Made by a program: the position numbers and the translations under genes. The notes under the pieces were generated by a model. The model saw only the letters and a list, made by a program, of their open reading frames with translations. It did not search any database and had not been told where the DNA came from. From Sphingopyxis sp. (GTDB lineage: Bacteria; Pseudomonadota; Alphaproteobacteria; Sphingomonadales; Sphingomonadaceae), in NCBI GenBank assembly GCA_012035435.1, contig JAAUPH010000087.1:1-8548 (forward strand): 8,548 nucleotides of DNA, in the 5' to 3' direction. Below are positions 1 to 7,606 of this stretch, in pieces. Positions within the stretch are counted from its first letter, which is position 1. Every line of letters starts with the position of its first letter.

Positions 1-410
1 AGTTGCCCGGCATGCGCCCGCTGGGGATCACCGACGAAGCGCTGCGGCTGCTTGCGGCCTATGCCTGGCCGGGCAACGTCCGCCAGCTGCAGGATGTGCT
101 GTTCCGCGCCGCCATCGCCTGCAACGGCGATGCGCTGACCATCGCCGAATTCCCCGGCATCGATGCCGCACTGGGTGGCGGCCCGACCGACAGCACCGAT
201 GTTGCGATCAACGGCGATGCCATTGGCGTCACCCTCTATATGCCTGACGGCCATCTGCGCCCGCTTGAGGATATCGAGGCCGATGTGATCCGCCTTGCCA
301 TCGGCCATTATCGCGGACGCATGAGCGAAGTCGCTCGCCGCCTCGGCATCGGGCGCTCCACGCTGTATCGCAAGCTCAGCGAGCTGGGGATCGACAGCAG
401 CGCTGCATAA
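1..410 (+). CDS. Sigma-54-type transcriptional activator, Fis family (C-terminal part only)
   Basis: The gene enters from the left edge, so its start lies outside the window; the reading frame is open from base 3 to a TAA at 408-410. About 135 residues are visible. Near the start of this part is WPGNVRQL, the conserved end of the AAA+ domain of sigma-54 (RpoN) activators. A low-complexity linker rich in Gly, Asp and Thr follows. The last 40 residues form a Fis-type helix-turn-helix (MSEVARRLGIGRSTLYRKL). Proteins of this family hydrolyse ATP to open sigma-54 promoters and bind enhancer DNA through the Fis domain. The N-terminal sensory or receiver domain is not visible, so the signal and the targets cannot be named. 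The gene is convergent with the beta-barrel gene and ends 3 bp before a hairpin. The family call is secure; the exact member is unknown. Confidence 0.9.
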   Translation, partial: LPGMRPLGITDEALRLLAAYAWPGNVRQLQDVLFRAAIACNGDALTIAEFPGIDAALGGGPTDSTDVAINGDAIGVTLYMPDGHLRPLEDIEADVIRLAIGHYRGRMSEVARRLGIGRSTLYRKLSELGIDSSAA

Positions 411-413
411 GGC

Positions 414-441
414 GGGCCGCACGCCTTCTGGCATGCGGCCC
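414..441. terminator. Hairpin between convergent genes, likely bidirectional terminator
   Basis: The 12-base arms 414-425 and 430-441 pair around a TTCT loop. There is one C-A mismatch on the plus strand, which becomes a G-U wobble on the minus strand. The hairpin starts 3 bp after the TAA of the sigma-54 activator and lies 7 bp beyond the restored stop of the beta-barrel gene, where a terminator for both is expected. Only a weak T-rich stretch (CTTTATT) follows on the plus side and none on the minus side, so the intrinsic-terminator call rests on the stem and its position. Confidence 0.7.
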
Positions 442-448
442 GATCACT

Positions 449-1224
449 TTATTCCCCTCCACCAAAGGGTATGCGGAAGCCCACGACACGATGGATTGCG
501 TGCTCTTGGCGTTGAGATCGGCCGGGAGCAGATCGAGCGCAAGCTTGGTCTTGCCAGCGTCACGATAATTATACTGGCCGAACAGCTCAAAACCGGGACT
601 GACCTTATAGGTCGCACCGGCCGCCAGCTGCCACGCAAAGTTGGTGTCGCTGCCCTGCCCGACATCAATATCGGACGGGCGATAATCGAACTTGGTGCGC
701 ATCAGGCCGATCCCGCCGCCGACGTAAGGTTGAAACGACCCGCCAGCATTGAAATCATAATAGGCATTGGCAAAGCCGCCAAAGCTTTCCTGCTTGCCGA
801 TGCCGCTGTCGACCACCTGACCAACGGTCGAGCCCACCGCCGCGCCGCGCGTCAGCACAGAGGCATCGATACCGTCAATGTCGGTCTCGCCGACGGTCAC
901 GCCGCGGTGCGTCTTGATCCCGGCGCGGTTGTAAATCAATTCGCCCTCAACCCGGAAACCACCCTCAAACCGATGTCCAAGCTGGGCCGAAATATTATAG
1001 CCAGTGTCGAACTTGGTATCCCAAGCGAGCGATGTACCGTTCGGGATTGCAGGAAAGGTCGCGGATGCCGGAACGTCGGTCGTAAATTCCCCCTTATTCT
1101 TCGACGTTTCTGGAAAGCCGATCCCGGCGGACAATCCGCCATAGGTTTGCGCCAGAGCCGCACCGGGAAAAGCAAGCGATGCAGCCGCTGCGACCAGAAG
1201 AGTGGGTTTCGAAAATGTGCGCAT
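449..1224 (-). CDS. Outer-membrane beta-barrel protein (OmpA-like/porin family), frameshifted near its end
   Basis: The start ATG at 1222-1224 has an AAGGAG ribosome site 6 bases upstream. Residues 1-25 form a signal peptide with a hydrophobic Ala-rich core and an ALA cleavage site before Gln26. The mature part has the alternating, Gly- and aromatic-rich strands of an eight-stranded barrel (for example YVGGGIGLM), so it should sit in the outer membrane. As given, the frame reads through to 376, ending in a basic tail that crosses the hairpin and overlaps the opposite gene. Adding one G to the GGG at 480-482 (minus strand) gives SIVSWGFRIPFGGGE and a TAA at 449-451. This is a typical barrel end and a 258-residue protein. 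The ligand or role is unknown. The gene is the last of the leftward block, 161 bp after folP, and probably has its own promoter. Confidence 0.85.
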
Positions 1225-1230
1225 GGGAAA

Positions 1231-1236
1231 CTCCTT
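1231..1236 (-). promoter_or_regulatory. Ribosome binding site of the beta-barrel gene
   Basis: AAGGAG on the minus strand lies 6 bases before the ATG at 1224. It is the clearest Shine-Dalgarno sequence in the window and suggests a well-translated outer-membrane protein. Confidence 0.75.
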
Positions 1237-1298
1237 TTATACGCATGGGTGCCGGGCCGATTACCCGTGCACCCGCAAGCAACGCATCAAAGGAAGGC

Positions 1299-1330
1299 AA
1301 AAAAAGGCAGCGCCGACCAAACGCCCGCTG
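1299..1330 (-). terminator. Possible weak intrinsic terminator after folP
   Basis: On the minus strand a 5-bp stem (CAGCG/CGCTG, 1326-1330 with 1308-1312) is followed by CC and a run of seven T (1299-1305), about 55 bases beyond the folP stop. The stem is short and the loop is long, so this is tentative. The T-run and its position between folP and the beta-barrel gene are what support it. Confidence 0.35.
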
Positions 1331-1385
1331 AGCGCGGTGGATCGGGCGACCTTGCGACGAGCGGCAGAATTTCAGCGATATGTCG

Positions 1386-2515
1386 TTAGGCCACGAGCGC
1401 CGCATCGCGCAGGCCGCGCCACATGCGCAGCGCTTGACGGGTTTCGGGAACGTCGTGGACGCGCACCAGCTGCGCGCCCTGGCTTGCCGCCTGATAGTGA
1501 AGCGCGATAGACCCGCCAAGCCGGGCGTCGGCCTCTGCCTCGCCGTCCAGCGCACCGATCATCCGCTTGCGGCTTGCCCCGAACACTATCGGACACCCTA
1601 GCGTATGGAACAGCGCGATGCCGTTCAGCAGCGCCAGATTGTCACCAACGCCCTTACCAAAGCCGACACCGGGATCGACGATTATGCGGTCGCGTGCAAT
1701 CCCGGCCGCCTCGCACGCGGCAATCCGCTGCGCGAGCATGTCATAGACCTCGAACAGCGGGTGCACATAGCTGCCGCCCTCGTGCGGGTCGCTCTTTGCG
1801 CCGGGCGCGTGCATCAACACCACCGGGCAGCTCGCCGCGGCAACCACCGCCATCGCCCGATCGTCATACCTAAGCGCCGAGATGTCGTTGACCACCGTCG
1901 CGCCTGCCGCCAGCGCTGCCTCCATCACTGCGGCTTTGCGCGTATCGACCGACACCGCGACACCGCCCTTGGCCAGCGCCGTGATCACGGCGCGATACGC
2001 TCAATCTCGTCGCCCTCCCACAACTCCTTCGCACCCGGGCGGGTGGATTCGCCGCCAACATCGATCAATGCCGCGCCCGCCGCCGCCATGGCAAAGCCAG
2101 CATCAACGGCCGCCTGCGTGTCAAAATGCTTGCCGCCGTCCGAGAAACTGTCGGGGGTGACATTCAGGATGCCCATGATCTGCGGCTCGTTCAACCGGAC
2201 CACGCGCTCGCCAAGTTTGAGCGCTCCGCGCGGGCGTGCGACATTGGCAAGTTGTGCCTGCGCCTGCTGTCCCACTGCGTCGGGCATGGCCGCAATCCAG
2301 TCGCCCAGCTCAGCGACGGGAACGATAGCTGATTTGACGCCCGCACCGTCACGCACGCTAACGTGGCAAGCAGCAAACCAGACGAGCGTATCGGCAATCC
2401 GCAAACAGGCGTCGTCCAACTCGTGCGGGCGATCAACGAAACAGGTCGGGCGGCAGTATAAGCGCGCGTCGGCGGCGATGGTGGCAAAATCGGATTTGGT
2501 CAGCGGTGTGAACAT
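1386..2515 (-). CDS. folP: Dihydropteroate synthase, split by a one-base frameshift
   Basis: FolP joins 6-hydroxymethyl-7,8-dihydropterin diphosphate to p-aminobenzoate in the cytoplasm to make dihydropteroate, a step of folate synthesis and the target of sulfonamides. The first part (2515-1985) carries MGILNVTPDSFSDGG at residues 114-128 and DVGGESTRPGA at 152-162. The second part (1988-1386) carries VSVDTRKA, NDIS, LMHAPG, DPGVGFGKG and GASRKRMIG. Together these cover the whole TIM barrel. Between them the frame hits a TGA at 1985-1987. One extra C at 1989-1990 (minus strand) would read ERIAPVITALAKGG and rejoin the halves into about 376 residues. The start is set by GAGGAAA just upstream; the longer frame to 2593 runs into a repeat. 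About 110 residues precede the catalytic core, where many bacterial enzymes have only a short leader. Confidence 0.93.
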
Positions 2516-2519
2516 CAGA

Positions 2520-2526
2520 TTTCCTC
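2520..2526 (-). promoter_or_regulatory. Ribosome binding site deciding the folP start
   Basis: GAGGAAA on the minus strand is 4 bases before the ATG at 2513-2515. It favours the start MFTPLTKSD over the in-frame ATGs at 2593 and 2590, which lie inside a repeat-like sequence without a ribosome site. Confidence 0.65.
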
Positions 2527-2568
2527 GCGCACTAGGGTTAGGACCCAAGCTTCTGTCCCTTCCTGTTT

Positions 2569-2625
2569 CCCCTCGAAGGCGGGGATCCATCACCGGAAGG
2601 TGCGGAATTTACCGGCTGGTGATGG
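2569..2625. repeat. Small palindromic (REP-like) sequences between ccrM and folP
   Basis: CCCC (2569-2572) and GGGG (2581-2584) flank TCGAAGGC, resembling the short GC palindromes scattered through sphingomonad genomes. Immediately beside it CCATCACC (2587-2594) and GGTGATGG (2618-2625) form an 8-bp stem with a 23-base loop. The pair lies in the 154-bp spacer after the restored ccrM stop and could also act as a weak, T-less transcription stop. Repeat-family membership is inferred and no second copy is present in the window. Confidence 0.4.
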
Positions 2626-2669
2626 GGCCCGGGGGAGCAGCCATATCATGCGCCGATTGCCAGAGCGCC

Positions 2670-3861
<1,192 letters not shown>

Positions 3862-3864
3862 TCA

Positions 3865-3890
3865 AGCCCCGGACCCTAGGGATCGGGGCT
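3865..3890. promoter_or_regulatory. 26-bp near-perfect palindrome in the ccrM control region
   Basis: The half from 3865 (AGCCCCGGACCCT) is the reverse complement of the half ending at 3890 except at two opposed positions. It lies between the CtrA-like site and the ccrM start. It could be an operator for a dimeric regulator or a leader hairpin. No T-run follows on either strand. Confidence 0.4.
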
Positions 3891-3896
3891 GACAAT

Positions 3897-3904
3897 ATGG
3901 TTAA
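3897..3904 (-). promoter_or_regulatory. CtrA-like half-site (TTAACCAT) upstream of ccrM
   Basis: The minus strand reads TTAACCAT, the 8-base half-site motif reported for the response regulator CtrA in alphaproteobacteria, about 107 bp before the ccrM start. CtrA activates ccrM in Caulobacter. The match is exact, but 8 bases can occur by chance; its place in front of ccrM is what makes it credible. Confidence 0.55.
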
Positions 3905-3991
3905 CGCGGTGCGAACGAAAGGAGTCCGGCACCGCATATGGAGTCCCGCGATTCCGGCGGACTCAAGCTGTAGTGGTGTGGCGCAGAGGAC

Positions 3992-4672
3992 TCACAGGTC
4001 AAAAAAATGTTGGGCGACCGGGGCAAAGCTGCGCCGGTGCAGCGGCGTCGGGCCAAGCGCCCGCAGCGCGGCCAGATGCGCGGCGCTGCCATAGCCCTTG
4101 TTGGACGCCCAACCATAGCCTGGATGCTCGGCATCCGCTGCGCGCATCAACGCGTCGCGATGCTGTTTCGCGATAATGCTCGCCGCCGATATGCACGGCT
4201 CCAACGCGTCGCCGCCAACGATCGCGCGCGCGGTGTAACGCCACTTGGGCAGGCGGTTGCCGTCGACCAGCACTTCAATCATCCCCACACCCATTGCGCT
4301 CCGGCGGAGGCCGGAGTTCTGGCTGGACATAGCCGCGCTGTCGGCCACGGCTCCGGCCTCCGCCGCAGCACAGTTGCCAGGCAAGTCTGGAGCATCTTGC
4401 GCCAGTTCCGCGACCAGTGCATCGACCGCGCGGATCATCGCCAGCATCGTCGCTTGCAGTATGTTGATGCGGTCAATCTCTTCGACGCTCGCCATGCCGA
4501 TGGCCCAGTGACACCGCGTCTTGATCTGAGCTTCAAGCGCTATCCGACGAGTTTCGTTCAGCTTCTTGCTGTCATCCAACCCGGCAATACCGCCATCGCA
4601 CAGCAACACCGCTGCGGCGACCACCGGCCCCGCCAGCGGCCCGCGCCCTGCCTCGTCGACGCCTACGATCAT
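3992..4672 (-). CDS. rnhB: Ribonuclease HII with an in-frame palindromic-repeat insertion
   Basis: RNase HII cuts RNA in RNA-DNA hybrids and removes single ribonucleotides from DNA in the cytoplasm. The start is an ATG that overlaps the stop of thiD-VOC (ATGA), giving [17 protein letters not shown] and 226 residues; a TTG start at 4720 would add 16 residues with no ribosome site. Acidic residues expected in the active site are visible: D6 and E7 in DEAGRG, D137 in VLVDGNRLP, and D173 after ISAASIIAK. The end has HRRSFAPV, also typical. Residues about 101-127, between the AVDAL helix and VLVDGNRLP, have no counterpart in the E. coli enzyme as I recall it. They are encoded by a 64-bp palindrome (4302-4365). 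The frame is intact and both flanking halves are conserved, so the enzyme may still work with an exposed loop. The gene lies directly upstream of the ccrM control region. Confidence 0.95.
   Translation of the reverse strand: MIVGVDEAGRGPLAGPVVAAAVLLCDGGIAGLDDSKKLNETRRIALEAQIKTRCHWAIGMASVEEIDRINILQATMLAMIRAVDALVAELAQDAPDLPGNCAAAEAGAVADSAAMSSQNSGLRRSAMGVGMIEVLVDGNRLPKWRYTARAIVGGDALEPCISAASIIAKQHRDALMRAADAEHPGYGWASNKGYGSAAHLAALRALGPTPLHRRSFAPVAQHFFDL
4302..4365. repeat. 64-bp palindromic repeat inside rnhB
   Basis: The 15-bp arms 4302-4316 and 4351-4365 (GGCGGAGGCCGGAG core) are perfect inverted copies. Inside them TGGC/GCCA (4320-4323 with 4344-4347) and GACA/TGTC (4326-4329 with 4339-4342) continue the stem, leaving a 9-base loop. 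It resembles the REP/BIME palindromes of bacterial genomes. On the rnhB strand it encodes residues about 103-124 ([18 protein letters not shown] and on) without a stop. Mobility is inferred. Confidence 0.75.
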
Positions 4673-5796
4673 ATCCGCCAAGGCGGATAGCGCCGCATTT
4701 CCCCCGCAGAATAGAGACAAATGCTATTTCCAGCCGGATCGGTGAGCCGCGCCTCGCGCCAGCCCCAGCTTTCATCTTGTGGCAATTGGTCGAACGCCAG
4801 TCCATCCGACTGCAATTGCGCAACCCAGCCATCGAGTGCGCGATGCTCAAAATAAATGATCGTGGTCGGCGACACGGCACCTTCATGGATCGACAAGGTT
4901 ACACCGTTTGCAGCCTCAAACCGCGCATATCCATTGCCCGGACTATCGACGATCTGGGTCAGCCCCAGCGCGCGGTAAAAGCCGACCGACGCTGCATAAT
5001 CGTCCGCGCCGACGGTGATCTGGTTCAGCGACGCGCCTGCCACCATCGCATCCTCGCGCACCCGCTGATGCGCCATCGGTCCATGTCCGCCGCCAAGCCC
5101 CGGTGCATCGCGCAGCGCGAGCCTTACGAATTCGATCGCTCGGTCTACCGCAGCCTCGGCGCTCATTCCCTGCCCCAACCCCGCCGCAACCGCGCTGGCG
5201 AGCGTGCATCCGGTGCCGTGTGTGCTGCCCGTTGCGATGCGCGGGCTGCGCCATTCGCGAAGCTTGCCATTGGGGCCGAGCAGTTGATCGACAATCTCGT
5301 CGCCCTCACCATGGCCGCCCTTGACCAGCACATGACAGCCGTGGCGCAGCACCGGCGCTATGCCGCCCAACGCGTTCAGCTCCGGCAAATTCGGGGTAAC
5401 GACGGAGGCAACATCCATCAGCCGCCCAAATGCAGAAATTGTCCGCGCATCGGCCAGCACCGAGCCGCTGGTTGCCGCCATCACCGGGTCAAACACAATC
5501 GGTACACTGAGCGTGCTAAGCCGATCCGCGACTTTCTCCGCCGTCTCCGCACTCCCGATCATTCCGATCTTGACCGCATCGACGCCGATATCGCTCACCA
5601 CGCTGTCGATCTGGGCGAGCACCATGGCGGTGGGCACAGCATGCACCGCCTGCACCCCCAACGTATTCTGCGCGGTAATGGCCGCAATCGCCGTCATCGC
5701 ATGCGCGCCCATCATCGTGACGGTCTTGATATCCGCCTGAATCCCCGCCCCGCCGCCGCTGTCGGAGCCAGCGATGATCAGGATGCGCGCGGTCAT
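4669..5796 (-). CDS. thiD: Hydroxymethylpyrimidine (phosphate) kinase fused to a VOC (glyoxalase-like) domain
   Basis: Residues 1 to about 245 are ThiD, which phosphorylates hydroxymethylpyrimidine and then its monophosphate in thiamine synthesis. Visible motifs are [17 protein letters not shown] (9-25), FDPVM (102-106), VLVKGGH (156-162) and GTGCT with the catalytic Cys197. ThiD normally ends near PGLGGGHGP. Here the frame continues into a complete VOC domain (251-375: [19 protein letters not shown] to [13 protein letters not shown] and a PPWRI end). Two usual metal-ligand positions read Gln259 and Cys360 instead of His and Glu, so the VOC part may bind metal differently or not at all; its substrate is unknown. 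An ATG at 5044-5046 has GAGG 5 bases upstream, so the VOC domain may also be made alone. The end overlaps the rnhB start (ATGA). No clear ribosome site precedes 5796. Confidence 0.9.
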   Translation of the reverse strand: MTARILIIAGSDSGGGAGIQADIKTVTMMGAHAMTAIAAITAQNTLGVQAVHAVPTAMVLAQIDSVVSDIGVDAVKIGMIGSAETAEKVADRLSTLSVPIVFDPVMAATSGSVLADARTISAFGRLMDVASVVTPNLPELNALGGIAPVLRHGCHVLVKGGHGEGDEIVDQLLGPNGKLREWRSPRIATGSTHGTGCTLASAVAAGLGQGMSAEAAVDRAIEFVRLALRDAPGLGGGHGPMAHQRVREDAMVAGASLNQITVGADDYAASVGFYRALGLTQIVDSPGNGYARFEAANGVTLSIHEGAVSPTTIIYFEHRALDGWVAQLQSDGLAFDQLPQDESWGWREARLTDPAGNSICLYSAGEMRRYPPWRI

Positions 5797-5818
5797 AAAC
5801 GGATTGCTCGCTCATAAA

Positions 5819-5840
5819 TGGGGACAGTCCCCATTTTTTT
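5819..5840 (+). terminator. Terminator-like arm, plus strand
   Basis: TGGGGA/TCCCCA with a CAG loop (5819-5833) is followed by seven T (5834-5840), the form of an intrinsic terminator for plus-strand transcripts. No plus-strand gene lies nearby, so it could only block antisense reads into this block. Confidence 0.45.
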
Positions 5841-5874
5841 CTGTTCATCTTTGCGGGCAACACCCCGCGCGCAG

Positions 5875-5895
5875 AAAAAATGGGGACTGTCCCCA
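5875..5895 (-). terminator. Terminator-like arm after glmM-DUF1272
   Basis: On the minus strand TGGGGA/TCCCCA with a CAG loop (5881-5895) is followed by six T (5875-5880). It begins about 22 bases after the DUF1272 stop. If active it would end the glmM-DUF1272 transcript and separate it from thiD-VOC-rnhB. Confidence 0.5.
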
Positions 5896-5917
5896 TTTAT
5901 GCAGCAGCGCGTGGCGG

Positions 5918-6142
5918 TCACCGCTTGTAGCGCCGCACCGTCGATGCCGGATGCTTGGCCAGATGCTTGGCCTCACGGATTGGCCGGTCGAGCAGGTCGC
6001 CGCCGCAATTAGGGCAAATCTCGTCCAGCCGGTCGGAACAATTGGCGCAGAAGGTGCACTCAAAGGAACAGATGAAGGCACCATGCATCTGCGGCGGCAA
6101 ATCCGCCCCACATTTTTCGCAATCGGGTCGCATTTCAAGCAT
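5918..6142 (-). CDS. DUF1272 small zinc-ribbon-like protein
   Basis: A 74-residue protein beginning [11 protein letters not shown] and matching the DUF1272 family, whose function is not known. Eight cysteines are arranged as C8-x2-C11, C25-x3-C29-x2-C32-x2-C35 and C43-x2-C46 (CPNC), enough for two zinc sites; the basic tail ends KHPASTVRRYKR. No signal peptide or membrane segment is seen, so it is probably cytoplasmic. Its ATG overlaps the glmM TAA (TAATG), which points to translational coupling with glmM. A terminator-like repeat arm follows its stop. The family call is firm; a metal-binding role is inferred from the cysteines. Confidence 0.9.
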   Translation of the reverse strand: MLEMRPDCEKCGADLPPQMHGAFICSFECTFCANCSDRLDEICPNCGGDLLDRPIREAKHLAKHPASTVRRYKR

Positions 6143-7479
6143 TAGCTGGTCGCCTCTCGTACAGCATCACAAATCATATCCACCACGGCTTCAACCTGCC
6201 CAGCATCATCGCCTTCCGCCATCACGCGGATCAGCGGTTCGGTGCCCGACGGGCGGATCACCAAGCGGCCCTTGCCGTTCAGCGCCGCCTCACCCTCTGC
6301 AATTGTCGCCTTGACCGCCGCGTCGTCAAGCGGCGCGCCGCCCGCAAAGCGAACATTTTTCAAAAGCTGCGGCACCGGGTCAAACTGATGCAGCACTTCG
6401 CTCGCCGGTTTGCCCGCGCGAATGAGCTCGGCCAGCACTTGGAGCGCCGCGATAGTGCCATCGCCCGTCGTTGCATGATCGGACAGAATCATATGCCCCG
6501 ACTGTTCGCCGCCGACGTTGAACCCGCCGGATTTCATCCGTTCAAGCACATAACGGTCGCCGACCTTGGTCCGCTCCAGCGTCAGCCCCTGCGCCTGCAA
6601 ATGTCGCTCCAGCCCCAGGTTCGACATCACTGTTGCGACCACGCCGCCGCCGCGCAGCAGGCCCTGTCGCGCCCAGCTTGACCCGATCAGCGCCATGATC
6701 TGGTCGCCGTCGACAATCTTGCCCTGTTCATCGACAATGATCAGCCGGTCGGCATCGCCATCGAGCGCAATCCCAATGTCCGCCCCGCTGGCGACAACCG
6801 TTTCCTGCAGCAGCGCGGGCGAGGTCGATCCGCACAGATCGTTGATATTGGTGCCATTGGGCGTCACGCCAATCGCGATCACATCCGCGCCCAGTTCCCA
6901 CAGCGCGGTTGGCGAGCTGTTGTACGCCGCGCCGTTGGCGCAATCGATCACGATGCGCAGACCGTCGAGCCGCACCGCCTCGGGCAGGCTTTGCTTCACC
7001 GCATGGATATAGCGCCCGCGCGCATCCTCGATCCGCTTGGCGCGCCCGATGGCGTCGGACGCGGCCAGCTTCGGTTCGCTCGCAAGCAGTCGTTCGATCT
7101 GCCGCTCATCCTCGTCCGACAGCTTATAGCCATCGGGGCCGAACAGCTTGATGCCATTGTCGTGAAAGGGATTGTGGCTGGCCGAAATCATGACGCCCAA
7201 ATCGGCGCGCATCGACCGGGTCAGCATCGCCACCGCCGGGGTCGGCATCGGCCCCACCTGCACCACATCCATCCCCACGCTGGCAAAACCTGCCACCAGC
7301 GCATTTTCGATCATATAGCCCGATAGGCGCGTGTCCTTGCCTATCACCACCCGGTGCTTGTGGTCGCCGCGCAGGAAATGCGCGCCCGCCGCCATGCCGA
7401 CGCGCATCGCGACCTCGGCCGTCATCGGCACCTGATTGGTCAGCCCGCGAATCCCGTCGGTGCCGAAAAACTTGCGCAT
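6142..7479 (-). CDS. glmM: Phosphoglucosamine mutase
   Basis: GlmM turns glucosamine-6-phosphate into glucosamine-1-phosphate in the cytoplasm, on the way to UDP-GlcNAc for peptidoglycan and lipopolysaccharide. All four domains of the alpha-D-phosphohexomutase fold are present in 445 residues, the usual length. Visible motifs are FFGTDGIRG (4-12), the phosphoserine loop [12 protein letters not shown] with Ser101, the magnesium loop DGDADR (240-245), the sugar-binding GEQSGH (324-329) and the phosphate-binding [12 protein letters not shown] (409-420). The start [12 protein letters not shown] is the standard one, with AGGGAG about 10 bases upstream. The frame is intact, unlike folP and ccrM in the same block. 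It is the first gene of the leftward block and overlaps the DUF1272 gene at its end; its promoter must lie in the 127-bp gap shared with the divergent symporter gene. Confidence 0.98.
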   Translation of the reverse strand: MRKFFGTDGIRGLTNQVPMTAEVAMRVGMAAGAHFLRGDHKHRVVIGKDTRLSGYMIENALVAGFASVGMDVVQVGPMPTPAVAMLTRSMRADLGVMISASHNPFHDNGIKLFGPDGYKLSDEDERQIERLLASEPKLAASDAIGRAKRIEDARGRYIHAVKQSLPEAVRLDGLRIVIDCANGAAYNSSPTALWELGADVIAIGVTPNGTNINDLCGSTSPALLQETVVASGADIGIALDGDADRLIIVDEQGKIVDGDQIMALIGSSWARQGLLRGGGVVATVMSNLGLERHLQAQGLTLERTKVGDRYVLERMKSGGFNVGGEQSGHMILSDHATTGDGTIAALQVLAELIRAGKPASEVLHQFDPVPQLLKNVRFAGGAPLDDAAVKATIAEGEAALNGKGRLVIRPSGTEPLIRVMAEGDDAGQVEAVVDMICDAVREATS

Positions 7480-7606
7480 CGCAGTGACGCTCCCTAACCC
7501 TTTAATCGATGACCGAAATCAGCTTGCGCCGCCCGACCCTTTCACCGCCCCGCCTAGTGCCGCCGCCCGCCCTTGGCAAGTTGGCCGCACAGTGGAAAGC
7601 AGCAAG

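Larger units (their letters stand above)
5814..5900. repeat. Compound inverted repeat (BIME-like) between DUF1272 gene and thiD
   Basis: The left arm (5814-5843) and right arm (5872-5900) are inverted copies of about 29 bases that differ only in the length of one homopolymer (seven T against six A). Each arm holds a smaller palindrome, TGGGGACAGTCCCCA at 5819-5833 and its reverse complement at 5881-5895. The 28-base centre has its own stem, GCGGG/CCCGC (5853-5857 with 5864-5868). The layout matches a pair of REP units in opposite orientation. No transposase is in the window. It fills most of the 121-bp gap, so thiD has little room for a separate promoter. Confidence 0.75.

Noticed and set aside
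433..1389. 318-codon plus-strand open frame opposite the beta-barrel gene
   Set aside because: It is antisense to a gene with a clear signal peptide and barrel, has no recognisable domain, and long antisense frames are expected at this GC content.
1386..2515. folP as two genuine separate genes
   Set aside because: Neither half has a complete barrel, and a single base joins them into the normal motif order.
2513..2593. Longer folP start at 2593 (MMDPRLRGE...)
   Set aside because: The extra residues come from a palindromic repeat, and the ATG at 2515 has a well-spaced GAGGAAA.
4672..4720. TTG start of rnhB at 4720
   Set aside because: The ATG overlapping the thiD-VOC stop starts right at the conserved N-terminus ([11 protein letters not shown]); the TTG has no ribosome site.
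4777..5817. 346-codon plus-strand open frame opposite thiD-VOC
   Set aside because: It mirrors the codon structure of thiD on the other strand and has no ribosome site or family features.
7480..7606. Promoters in the divergent glmM/symporter gap
   Set aside because: Promoters must exist here, but I could find no -35/-10 pair good enough on either strand to name positions.
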